From contig NW_014012458.1 of the NCBI RefSeq assembly GCF_000611645.1, positions 1-16,176 of the forward strand: a stretch of 16,176 nt of DNA, in the 5' to 3' direction. Both the position numbers and the translations under genes were made by a program. Origin of the DNA: Monoraphidium neglectum (lineage: Eukaryota > Chlorophyta > Chlorophyceae > Sphaeropleales > Selenastraceae). Of the stretch, positions 1 to 9,600 are shown one piece after another (the first letter of the stretch is position 1; each line of letters begins with the position of its first letter). The notes beneath the pieces were generated by a model that was not told the origin of the DNA, did not search any database, and was given only the letters and a program-made list of their open reading frames with translations.

Positions 1-216
1 GGGGCGGGCATGGTTTGTGGGGCGCAGCTGTGAGCGCATATGCAAGGTGCATGGGCTGTACGGGGGATCTGGTGGCCGGGAGGATCTTCATTTTTACATA
101 CGACGAGCTGTGATGTTTGGGTGAGCCAGCAGCTGGCAGACCGCTCGCAATGCCCTGCGCGCCTCAAGCGCGCCCTACTGCTCTGCCGCCCTGGCTCCTT
201 TCCCCAAGGCCCCAAG

Positions 217-444
217 GCGGCGCCCCTGCGCCAGGCGTGCGTGCGGGCGCCCAAAGTGGTGGACACGACCGGCGCGGGCGACTGCTTCACCGCGGCGTTT
301 GCCGTGGCGGTACTGGAGGGCCTGGAGCCGCAGAGCGCGCTGCTGTTCGCGTCCGCGGCGGCGAGCATCTGCGTCCAGCGGCCGGGCGCGATCCCGAGCC
401 TGCCGACCGCCGACGAGGTGGAGGCGCTGCTCGCGAGATTGTAA
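217..444 (+). CDS. PfkB/ribokinase-family sugar kinase, C-terminal exon (5' partial)
   Basis: This is the last exon of a carbohydrate kinase of the PfkB/ribokinase family, which phosphorylates a sugar or nucleoside hydroxyl with ATP. The decisive motif is VVDTTGAGDCFTAAFAVA: the family signature whose GAGD forms the anion hole and whose Asp is the catalytic base. The preceding PLRQACVRAPK segment resembles the strand before this motif in plant ribokinases, so ribokinase (RBKS) is my best guess, but without the N-terminal substrate-binding half fructokinase or adenosine kinase cannot be excluded. The frame ends at TAA 442-444. The 3' splice site is uncertain: AG at 215-216 gives the start used here (phase 0), AG at 207-208 would add a few residues, and a pyrimidine-rich tract covers about 176-206. 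Sequence 1-205 is probably intron. Earlier exons lie outside the window. Confidence 0.82.
   Translation, partial: AAPLRQACVRAPKVVDTTGAGDCFTAAFAVAVLEGLEPQSALLFASAAASICVQRPGAIPSLPTADEVEALLARL
440..444 (+). terminator. TGTAA polyadenylation-signal match overlapping the stop codon
   Basis: TGTAA, the usual green-algal polyadenylation signal, occurs here with its TAA serving as the stop codon of the sugar kinase. I see no other TGTAA on this strand before the next gene. Normally the signal lies tens to hundreds of bases past the stop, so this may be chance, or the real signal may be a variant. Confidence 0.25.
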
Positions 445-570
445 CCAGCGCTTTCCGGTCCTAGACACGTTGCTCCCGGTGATAGAACCGTAGCCACGCT
501 TCCGGCAACCCCGTCCTCCTCCCAGCCCCCACCGCGCACGCAACCAGGTGTGCCTGCACATTGCATCGCG

Positions 571-576
<6 letters not shown>

Positions 577-616
<40 letters not shown>
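577..616. repeat. (CA)20 microsatellite
   Basis: Forty bases of uninterrupted CA dinucleotide lie in the 3' flank of the sugar kinase gene and are directly followed by a TC/AG palindrome. The length suggests it is polymorphic between strains. Confidence 0.97.
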
Positions 617-617
<1 letters not shown>

Positions 618-645
618 TCTCTCTCTCTCTCTCTAGAGAGAGAGA
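618..645. repeat. (TC)n(AG)n tract forming a perfect palindrome
   Basis: A TC run (618-634) turns directly into an AG run (635-645). Bases 624-634 and 635-645 are exact reverse complements, giving a 22-bp palindrome that could form a hairpin or, as a homopurine/homopyrimidine stretch, a triplex. Confidence 0.93.
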
Positions 646-678
646 AGGTTGATATATGAATGTCGGCTGAAGGGGTCG

Positions 679-708
679 TACTGCATCATGCGTTACTGCA
701 TCATGCGT
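679..708. repeat. 15-bp perfect tandem duplication
   Basis: The unit TACTGCATCATGCGT occurs twice in direct succession (679-693 and 694-708). It looks like a replication-slippage duplication in intergenic DNA; I recognise no known regulatory motif in it. Confidence 0.95.
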
Positions 709-1051
709 TCCCGAACTGGTGCTGCGAGAAAGTTGTGTTGACCTGAGTCGCCTTGCCCCACGCACACTGTGCTCGCCAGGCGTTCGGGCCGGAGCCGGCA
801 ATTTATGTATACATCTGCTCCTCACGTTGTTACGGACAGTGCTTCCGACCCAACACCGGCAAGCATGGACATGGTCAACTAGAGCAAGCGTCTGTCGTGA
901 CCATGTCGTGACAACCAGCCGCCCGATGCCCGCAGTGCACTGTGTATGGAGCACGCCAGGCCGCGCATATAGCTAATAGCTTGCATGTGCATTTTGCTTG
1001 CGATTCTTGCAATCTTACGCGTTGCTTGCAATCGCTCAATCCAATGGAACG

Positions 1052-3187
1052 ATGATCTGCCGACCAGCGGGGCGAGTATGCGCGAGTCGCAAGCTTACAA
1101 AAGAAGCTTGTCGTAGTAAATTGACGATCGCACGCGCCGGCAAGACAAGGGGATGGCGAGTGCCGTGGCAACGGGCTCAATCTGATGAGTATGAAACAGA
1201 GTATGAGACTGTGTATGTCACAGAGACAGAAGGCAATGCTGGAGAGGATCTGCGAGGACCGCAGGTCGCGGCAGGTGCTGCATTTGCGCCGACGGCAGCG
1301 GCAGCAGCGGCACCAGCTAGAGCTGAAGCTGCGGGGCGTGCTGCTTCATCTGTGCCTGAGGCCACGGTGCGAGCTTCAAAACAATAAAATGCATTATGAT
1401 TGCGGGGTCAAGCATTGCTCATGCAGCCTGCAGTGCACACGTGCTAAGGTGTCAACACATTGCGGCTGTGCAGGTGACGGCGGGTGTGACTGCCCCAGCA
1501 GCCAGCGGCGCGCTCATTGCCCCTTACAACGCAGCCCTGCAGCCTGCGCCCTCGATTGCCGCGCCCGAACGGACGTTGCCCGCCGCCATCGACGGCAGCC
1601 CCGCCGCCGGCTGGGCGCTCGCCCTGGCGTTCCTCGTGTCGGTCCGAGCGGGCCGCCGCTCCGCCGCCGCCGAGCGCCTCGACGCCGCCGCGCTGCAGAG
1701 CCGGCAGCAGGAGAGCCGCGTGCAGGGGCGGGAGCTGCGGGAAAAGCGGCGGCAGTACCTGGAGCAGCAGCGGGTGCTGAAAGAGGAGGAGGCTGCCAAG
1801 AGGTGGGGTTGTGTGTGTGTGTGTGTCTGTGTCTGTGAGATTGTGTCTGTACGTGCGTGCGTGCGTGTGTGCAAGTGTATGTATGTGTGTGTGTGTGTGT
1901 GTGTGTCTGTGAGATTGTGTCTGTACCTCTGACCCTGAACCCTTTCCCGCCAGGCTTGAGGAGAACAAGCAGCGCGCGGCGCGCGAGGCGGCGGAGCGCG
2001 CGGAGCGGCGGGCGCGCGAGGCGGCCGAGTCCGCAGTGCAGCTCGAGCGCATTCGCCGCGAGAGGGAAGCTGCGCGGCAGGTAAGGGCCCGCTGCTGCGG
2101 GGGCGCCGAGCGGGCTGCTTCTTTTCATCCGCCTCGCCTGGGGGCTCTGCGCCGCCGGCAGCAGGCAGCAGTTGGAACGCACAGCAGCTGACAATTCAAA
2201 CGATCACACCGCAACAGCCTTTGGGCGCGCCTCGCGGCTGCCAAGCTGGGTTCTTGCAATTACGCACGGTGGTTGCCAAGGGCCGCTCGCTCCTGCTGCC
2301 GCCGCCGCTGCCGCTGCCGCACCGCCGCCGCAGGCGTTCGAGCGCGGCGAGTCGCAGCTGGGCGAGGAGCTGGCGCGGCGCATCCAGCAAGAAGAGGCGG
2401 TGCTGCGGGAGAAAGAGCGGCAGAGGGCCGAGGCCGAGGCGGCCGCGTGGTGCGGGGGGTCCGGCGGCTGCGGGCGCCACATGCTCCGCCGTTGACGCGG
2501 GCGCGCGAGCGTGGGTAGTCGCGCGCCGAAGTCGGCGTGAAGCGCTTGCACCTGTAGGTGTTCGTCGCGCCCCAGCTGGGAGTGTGATCACATCTCTAAT
2601 TGGCTGGTCTCTTCCATGGGCGACTCCAAAACGTCGAGCAGGGCGGCAGCCGAAGAGGCGCGAATGGCGGAGGAGGCCGCGGCCCGCCGGAGGGAGGAGG
2701 AGGCGCGGCGCGCGCGCGAGGAGGCGGAGCGAACGCGGCTGGAGCGGCGGCGGCGGCTGAGGGCGCAGGAGACGACGTGAGCGGCCGGTCGGGCGGGGAA
2801 ACCAGTGCACACGAGACCTCCATTTTGGGCACGTTGTGTGTTGTGGTGGTGGTGGTGGGGAGCGGAGCGGAGCTTTGGATGCAGCCGCAGCCTGCCTCAT
2901 GCGATCATGCGCAGGCCTCAGCATGGGCCGCGCCTTAGTCAGATCGCAAGGCACCCTGCTCATTGTTGTCAATGAAGAGACGCCTGCTCTGCAATCCTGA
3001 CTGCCTTGATCAATACGCCCCAGGTACGAGCTCGAGCTGCGTGGTGTCGCCACCGCGGGCCCCGCGCCGCCAGGCAGCATGGCAGGCGGCAGCGGCGGCG
3101 TCGGCGGCCGCCTGCTGCTCGCACGGCTGCAGGTCACATTCGCCCTGGAGGCGGCCGCGCCAGGCGGCGGCAGCAGTAGCAGTAGCG

Positions 3188-3218
<31 letters not shown>

Positions 3219-6114
3219 CTTAAATAATGAAAGCGGCAGCGGGAGCGGTGTGGGTGGTGGCGGCGGCGGCGGTGGCGGGGACGGGGACGGTGTTTTTGCG
3301 AGCGGCAGCCTCACAAGGCTGTACGACTCGCCAGAGTCTGCTGTGGAAGACGCCGGCGACCTGGCAGGTACGCACCTGCCGCCAGCGCCGCCCCCCACCC
3401 TCGCCCTCTGACTGCCCAGCTTCATCTCACCCCTGGCCACCCCTCAGTGTGTGTGTTGGCGACCCTGCGTGGACGCTGACACTCAATGGCGCCGATTGCT
3501 GCACACTGACGTGGTGGATGCGCCCCAATGCACGCCTCGCCGCCCCTGAAACCAACCCAGGGGAGGCCGCTAGCGTCATAACCGCCCGCCTGGAATCGGA
3601 CCCCTCCACCGCCCCCGCCCGCCCGCCTTCCGCGCCCGGCGCCGCGCCGGCCGCGCTGCGCTACCCCGAGCTGCGGCTGTGGCAGTGGCTGCTCGCGCTG
3701 GCGGCCGAGGCGGCCGGGCGGCGGGCGGTCGGGCAGGTGGCGCCGCTTGCGACCAATGGCGCCCTGCAGCAGCCGTTTGTGGTCAGCAGCCGGATCGGCG
3801 TGCTGCCCGAGGACGACCCCTCGTCCGCCGGCCGCATGCTGTCCCTCGCCGCCGCGCACGCTCGCGCCGGGCGCGCGGAAGCCGCCGCGCAGCTGCTCGA
3901 CGACCTGATAGACCGGCTGCAGGAGGGCGCGGCGGCGGGCGGGGCGGGTGTGGGGGGAGGGAGCGCGCCGCTGTCGTCAATCTTGGTCCCGGCTTGCGTG
4001 TATGCACAGCTGCTCGACTCATGCGAGGATCCCTTCCTGGATTCCGCCCCGACGCCGGCGCCGTCAGGGGCCGACGGCAGCGGCGGCGATAGCGACGGCG
4101 GCGGCGAGCTTGGCGGCGGCGGCGGGAAGGCGGGGGAGGGGGCGGGCGCTGGCGACGCGCTGCGGCGGCTGGTCGCTTTCCAGCTGAAGGAGCGCGCGCA
4201 AGCGGCGCCGCGCGACTCGCTGGCGGCGCCGTCCGCGGCGCTGGCACGGCTGCTGGGCGCGCGCCACCCTGTGGCGCGCGCGCTGGCTGAGCTGGCGGAG
4301 GCCAACATGAGCCCCGCGGCGCGGCAGGCGCGCGAAGTGCGGCGGCAGCAGCAGGCGGCGGCGGCGTCCATGGATTTGCTAAAGGTGTGCACCGTCGCCA
4401 TGCAGCGCCGGGACCCTTGCGCTGCGGCGCGGCCGGTTCCGGCGGCTGCTGGCGCTTTCTGCTGGCAGATGCTGCTGCTGCAGCTGCCGCACGCGCCCGA
4501 ATCTCCCGAGAAATACCTCGGAAACATCCGATTTGCGAGGCCGCCCGCAGGGTCAGCCACCACCGCAGACACCGCGAGCCCCTCCCACCCCACCCTCCAC
4601 GCCGCAGCAACAAGGGTCGCTGCTCGCGGCGCCCGGCGGTCTGGACCCCTCGACTTCCAAGGCCCGGGGCGCGCCCGTGCCCGAGAAGGCCTGGGCAGCG
4701 CGCAACGTGGCGCGCAGCCTGGTGGCCGGCGGCGGGGCGGCGGGGGCCGACGAGGGGGTGCGGATGCTGCGGGAGGCGGCCGCGGAGTGCGAAGAGTACT
4801 ATGGCGCCAACCACCCAGGTTCGGTTCCTAGGGAGGGGCTTTTTTTCTCTCCTCAGCGCCTCTCTGTCCCTTGCCACTGCATCGCAGCGGAGGGTCGCGC
4901 CTGGGCAGGAAGCGAAGCTTGTCGCGGTGTGCTGAGCGATGGCACCACAGCCTGCACTCGAAAACGGTGGAAGTCCTGCCAGGCACCCCTGCGCCCCGCC
5001 GCCTCTCGCGCGCGCTCGCACCCCTGACGGCCCCGCCGACCCTCACGCACGTGCGCGCAACCGGGCGGCGCCCCCTAACCGCCACAGGCCAGCTGTCGAC
5101 GCTGCTGGACCTGATCGACGCCCTGATGGCGCTGAGTCAGCACCGCCCCGAGGCCCGCGAGGAGGCGGCGGCCGCCATCCGCCGCGCGCTTGCTGTCGTG
5201 CAGGTGCTCCATATCAACATGCATTTTACCGTTTGACCTCTGATGTCAAAGGCACTGGATGCTGATTGCCTGGATTCCACTTGTGAGCGCCCTCATGTTG
5301 CTTTTGTTGCTCACAGCCCTCAAACAAGAACCAAACATCACCAGCATGCCACGCCGCGCGCAGGCCGTCGGCGAGCGGTACCGGGCCCAGGGGGATCTGC
5401 TGTCTCTGGCGCTGCTGTACGAGAGCGCCCAGGCCGAGCTGGACTACCCGCAGGTGAGAATTTTTTGGTGGGAACTTCTTCGCGGACCCACTTCCTGGTG
5501 AACCTCCTCTTACGGGTGGCAAGAAGTCGCACAAGAACTGCGCGCTAAACGAGCAGCAGGCCTCTTGCCTGAGCGAGCGATGCGGGGCGCCCAGCAATGC
5601 GCCGCCGGCTCGCGACATCACACACCCGCCTGCGCCGCAGGTGCTGCCGCGCGGCGACCCCGCCATGGCGCGCCTGGTGCAGGAGGCGTCGGACGCGTTT
5701 GCTGCGCTGGAGACCGGCCAAGCCGGGCGGGTGCGTGGGTGGTTGGGGCGCGCGCAGCATACAAAACGCCGCACCTCACAACAACGTATGCTGTCCCTCC
5801 CCCCCATCTAAGTTTCATCGATGCTCCATCCAGCACCACGCCTGCAGCCTGGCTGGATCGTCGCTCCTTCTATTACAGCGTGCCGCACTCAATTGGAAGC
5901 GCACTGCTGCTGTCATGTGCCCATCCGCACCAACCATGATATTCTGCCGTAGGTCATGTCCAAGCGCCAAGTGCCAGCAGGCAGCCCCACGAGCCCGCTG
6001 CGGCTGCTGGCCAGGGACTGCACCGAGCAGCCGCTGGTGCAGCGCGCGTCGCGGCGGGCGCCGACGCGGCTGGATCAGTGGGGCAGGGGGCTGCCGCTCG
6101 CGCCGCTCGCGTGA
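1052..6114 (+). CDS. Large coiled-coil protein with TPR-like C-terminus, family unknown
   Basis: I reconstruct 12 exons that keep frame: 1052-1366, 1474-1802, 1954-2080, 2334-2446, 2642-2776, 3024-3367, 3561-4384, 4608-4818, 5088-5203, 5364-5453, 5641-5730, 5953-6114, giving about 951 residues. Every intron is GT-AG. In order: a basic N-terminus (1-44); an acidic Tyr/Thr/Glu patch (45-61); Ala/Pro-rich sequence; a short hydrophobic segment around 149-162 (WALALAFLVSV); a long Glu/Arg/Ala coiled coil (about 170-340) continuous across four introns; poly-Ser and poly-Gly (about 387-430); and from about 465 an alpha-helical region whose end (about 745-895) looks TPR-like, with an EYYGANHPG motif like that in kinesin-light-chain-type repeats. 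The first ATG used (1052) is the earliest in-frame ATG seen, but an upstream exon is possible. The donor of exon 4 could be 2446 or 2449, and the acceptor of exon 10 is the best of several. I do not recognise the family; a membrane-anchored scaffold is only a guess. Confidence 0.7.
1803..1953 (+). other. Intron 2 of the coiled-coil gene, almost entirely GT-repeat
   Basis: The intron runs from donor GTGGGG to acceptor CCCGCCAG, joining phase 2 to phase 2 so that the Lys-Arg-Leu-Glu-Glu coiled coil continues. Much of it is (GT)n with interruptions. A 22-bp segment beginning GTCTGTGAGATTG is perfectly duplicated at 1831-1852 and 1905-1926. Just before the acceptor lies ACCCTGAACCC, similar to the degenerate telomere-like units seen at 11479-11525. 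Confidence 0.8.
3167..3218 (+). repeat. AGC/AGT trinucleotide repeat encoding poly-Ser
   Basis: This run of AGC with scattered AGT and one GGC codon lies in exon 6 of the coiled-coil/TPR gene. In the chosen frame it encodes almost pure serine, then Ser-Gly and poly-Gly. It probably forms a flexible linker between the coiled coil and the helical C-terminal part, and its length may vary between strains. Confidence 0.9.
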
Positions 6115-6652
6115 CTCGCGGCGGTGCGGGGCGCGGTCGCTGCAAAGCAAGCCCCGTGGGCGTCTCTGCATTTGTATTGTGCACGGTTATGACTGGCGCA
6201 CGCCGATGTGGAACGGCAAGCAGGGGCTGCGCACTCCCATCAAGTGAAGAACAAGGCACCCGCCAAACCCCACAAATTGGACAGCAGTCTCTGGGGCAGG
6301 GACGGGCCAACAAGGGGGACAGCATTCGAAAACACATACATATACCCAGGCAACGTATCACCTAGAAGCTTGTGCCGCCATGGCTCCTTGCGATGTGGCC
6401 AAAGGTTTGTAGGTTTGGATGCGGCTGGGATGTCACAACAACCGCAACGGGGTCACCAGGGTCACCGCCACAGCGAGGTGAACTGCGGCAACCAGTGTAC
6501 CCGCGGTACAACAACTCTCGAGAGTATCTCGACAAGTAATCGACGCCGAGATATGATCGCTTGGTGCAGCCGTCAGATTTGGCGCAACCCGTTTTGTCTT
6601 TTTGTCACACCGCGGCAGCCGCAAAGCGTCGCATAGCATTCGTGTAAAAGCC
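6115..6652. other. Intergenic region, 3' flank of coiled-coil gene and 5' flank of typA
   Basis: I see no gene here. The stretch must contain the 3' end of the upstream gene and the promoter and 5' UTR of typA. The only TGTAA on this strand is at 6643-6647, six bases before the typA ATG, which is awkward for either gene, so the true processing signal of the upstream gene is unclear. Base composition is more balanced than in the neighbouring exons. Confidence 0.55.
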
Positions 6653-9600
6653 ATGCAGCGCTTAGCTGCGCTTGTCGCAGGCGCCGCGAGGCGCCGCTCC
6701 GGAGGCAGCGACTGCTGGGGAATCGCCGCCACGCTGCGCGCTTTCGGCAGCAGCCCGTCGCCCGCCGCCGCCGCCGCCACGCCCGGCGCAGCCCCCAGCG
6801 GCGCCGTCGACCCGTCGCGCATCCGCAACTGGTGCATCTGCGCGCACGTTGACCACGGCAAGACGACGCTGTTTGACCGGCTGCTGGCGCAGTGCGACGT
6901 TTCCCTCTCGGGCGAGAGGGCGATGGACAGCGGCGCGCTGGAGAAGGAGAGGGGCATCACCATCCTCAGCAAGGTGTGCGCGCATGCACGGCCGCGGCGA
7001 CGCACGGTGCATGCACCAGGACCCACCCCCCAAGGGGCACCTAAATCGCCCGCTGCACGGAATTTGTTTCGTGTCTGATCAGACGCCCTCCAAAGACTCT
7101 CCAAAGAATGGGAAACGGTAGCTGGTGGGGGGGGGGGGTCTGGGCGCTTCCAGGGGTCGCGTCTGTATGGCAGCGGCGCTTCAGAGCGCCTGCACGCGCC
7201 GGCCGCGGCCGTCTCGCGGAGCGCGGGGGTGGCGATGCTTTGGACCAGCGCAGAATGGGTCGCCGCGCTGCTGACCCCCCGGCCCCTTCCACAGGTGACG
7301 AGCTTCCATTACCAGGGGCATCTGATCAACGCGCTCGACACCCCGGGGCACGCAGACTTTGGCGGTGAGCGGCACGGGCCGGCGGCGTGGGCCCGGGCCG
7401 CTGCAAAGTTTGCGAGGGAGGCGGCTGTGGACGGCGTGCTGCTGCGCTGCCGCGCCGCAACGTGGCCGGCCTGGGACTCGAGGATGCGGCGGCTGCAATG
7501 TGCATATCAATGTATTCGTCATCACTGAACCCTTTGACTGTCGGACTTCTCCGCAGGCGAGGTGGAGCGCGTGTTGTCGATGGTCGATGGCGCGGTGCTG
7601 CTTGTGGACGCAGTGGAAGGTGCGCGGAAGCTGCGCGGAAGCCATGTCAAAACTGCTTATCCACACGGTGCCGCACCCAGCGGGGCCGCTGGCGGCGTCC
7701 GACAGCGGGCATCAACAGGTCATGCGGCCGGCGTGGCGCCCCTGCCCTGCGCCGGCCCCTCCGAAACCCTGTCGCCGCCCCGCACTCGGACACAACCCAG
7801 GGCCCCTGGCCCAGACCAAGTTTGTGCTAAGCAAGGCCCTGGCGCGCGGCCTGGCCCCACTGGTGGTGTTGAATAAGGTCGACAGGCCGGCAGCAACACA
7901 GGCGGGTGGTGCTGTGTGGTCGCCAGAAAGGGGGGGGGCACAGTGCAGGGACGGAGGTGGGCAGAAGGGGCGCGGGCTCAGCGCTGCCCGCGGATGCTGG
8001 GCCACCGCTGTCCAGCGATGCAGGGGCTGCTCGTGTTTAGCTTCCAGCAAATTGGGTGGCCGCCCGCCTTGCCTTGCCCCGCCCTCCGCCCCGGCCCCTG
8101 TCCCCATCCCCGCCGCCCATGGCTTGCCTGCGCCTCGCCTCACGCCGAAGCGCCGCTGCCCACCACTTGCTGCCCCCCTCCCCCCCAAAGGCGCGCTGTG
8201 ACGCCGTGGCCAGCCAGCTGTTTGACCTGTTTGCAGCCCTGGGGGCCAGCGACGCGCAGCTGGACTTCCCGGTGCTCTACGCCTCCGCAAAGCAGGCGCG
8301 CCACCGGAAGCGCCGCGCCCGCGCCGCGACTGCACCTGCCGCCGCCGCCGCCCCGATCCACTGCAAACCCGACACATCGGCACGCCGTGGGGTCCCCACT
8401 CATCAAAGCTTCTGTCACCCTTTTTTCCTGGCTACGATTGTCAGGCATTGTCTGCTGTAGCCGGGGATCTATCCAACCTCTTGCGTCGCCTGCAAGCCAC
8501 CGAATCCGCCACCCCTCCTTTGCTGGCCGCAGGGCTGGGCGTCGCCCACGCTGCCGCCGCCGGGCGCGCCGCCCCCCACGTGCGGCATGGCGCCGCTGCT
8601 CGACGCCATCGTGCAGCACGTGCCGCCCCCGAAGGTCGACTCCGCGGCCCCCTTCTCGCTGTGCGTGGCCATGATAGAGCGCGACCCATACGTAGGCCGC
8701 CTCGCCACCGGCCGCGTCGCCTCCGGTCGTGCGCGCGTCGGCGACCGCGTCCGCGTGCTGCAGCACCCCGGCGGCGGGGGCGCGGTAATCGACGAGCTGC
8801 GGATCACCAAGATCGAGAAGCGCGTCGGGCTGTCCAAGGTTGCGCTGTCCGAGGCTGTGGCGGGGGACATCGTGCAGGTCGCGGGGCCGGGGGACGCCGC
8901 CGGCATCGCCGACACCATCGCGGCGCCGACGGTGACGCAGGCGCTGGACCCGGGGCCGATCGACCCCCCGACACTCAGGTGCGGGTGGCCCGGGCAGAGG
9001 GCGCCGCAGCGGGCGCGCGATTCCAGTGTCGTGGCCGTCCGCGCAGGCGCGGGCGCCACAGCACCGGTGTCGCCGCTCGGCATGGGCACGGCTGGCAAGC
9101 GCAGTCCGCAGCCCCAACCAGAGGTGATCAGTGTTGAAGTCCTCAACATTGCAAGCTTGCAAACGCCACACCGCCCTTCTTCAACCACTCATCTTATTCA
9201 TCTTGGCCGCTTGCATGCTCATCACCCACCCCCACCCAACCCACCCCCAGCATGGTGTTCTCAGTCAATGACTCCCCTTTGGCGGGCAAGAGCGGCAAGG
9301 CGGTGACGTCACGCGCCATCGGGGAGCGGCTCATGGCGGAGGCAGAGGGCAGTGTGTCACTCAAGGTCACGCCCCTACAGGTGAGAGGGCGGTCCCACAC
9401 CTTCCCCCGCCCCACCACACACGCTTTCTCACACACACACACACACACGCACACACACACACACACACACGCGCGCGTGCGTGCGCGCACGTGCGCGCGC
9501 ACACACACACGCGCGCGTGCGCACGCGGCGGGCGGCGCCATTAATCCTTGGCAAGAATGTGTTCCACAATCTTGTCTGAAACCGTCCGAAATCCGGGGGA

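Larger units (their letters stand above)
445..1051. other. Intergenic region between sugar kinase and coiled-coil/TPR gene
   Basis: I see no supported gene here. It holds the 3' UTR of the kinase, a (CA)20 microsatellite, a (TC)n(AG)n palindrome, a 15-bp perfect tandem duplication, and presumably the promoter and 5' UTR of the next gene. No clear TATA box is visible. The open frames crossing it on both strands have no family resemblance and are interrupted by the simple repeats. Confidence 0.6.

Noticed and set aside
2196..3440. 414-codon minus-strand open frame with poly-Pro and poly-Leu
   Set aside because: It lies antisense to well-supported exons and introns of the coiled-coil gene and consists of low complexity read from GC-rich repeats; there is no family resemblance.
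3227..4831. Single 534-codon plus-strand frame as an independent gene starting at 3227
   Set aside because: Its middle part (from 3561) is real exon 7, but the start and end are intron and out-of-frame sequence. The spliced model gives better continuity at both ends.
3783..5021. 412-codon minus-strand open frame rich in Arg, Ala and Pro
   Set aside because: It crosses exons 7 and 8 and adjoining introns of the plus-strand gene. Its composition is that of a GC-rich shadow frame.
8140..9171. 343-codon minus-strand open frame
   Set aside because: It is antisense to typA exons 5 and 6, whose protein matches TypA domain by domain; long antisense frames are expected at this GC content.
9430..9527. 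CRISPR-like or satellite array
   Set aside because: It is a simple dinucleotide alternation with no spacers or longer unit.
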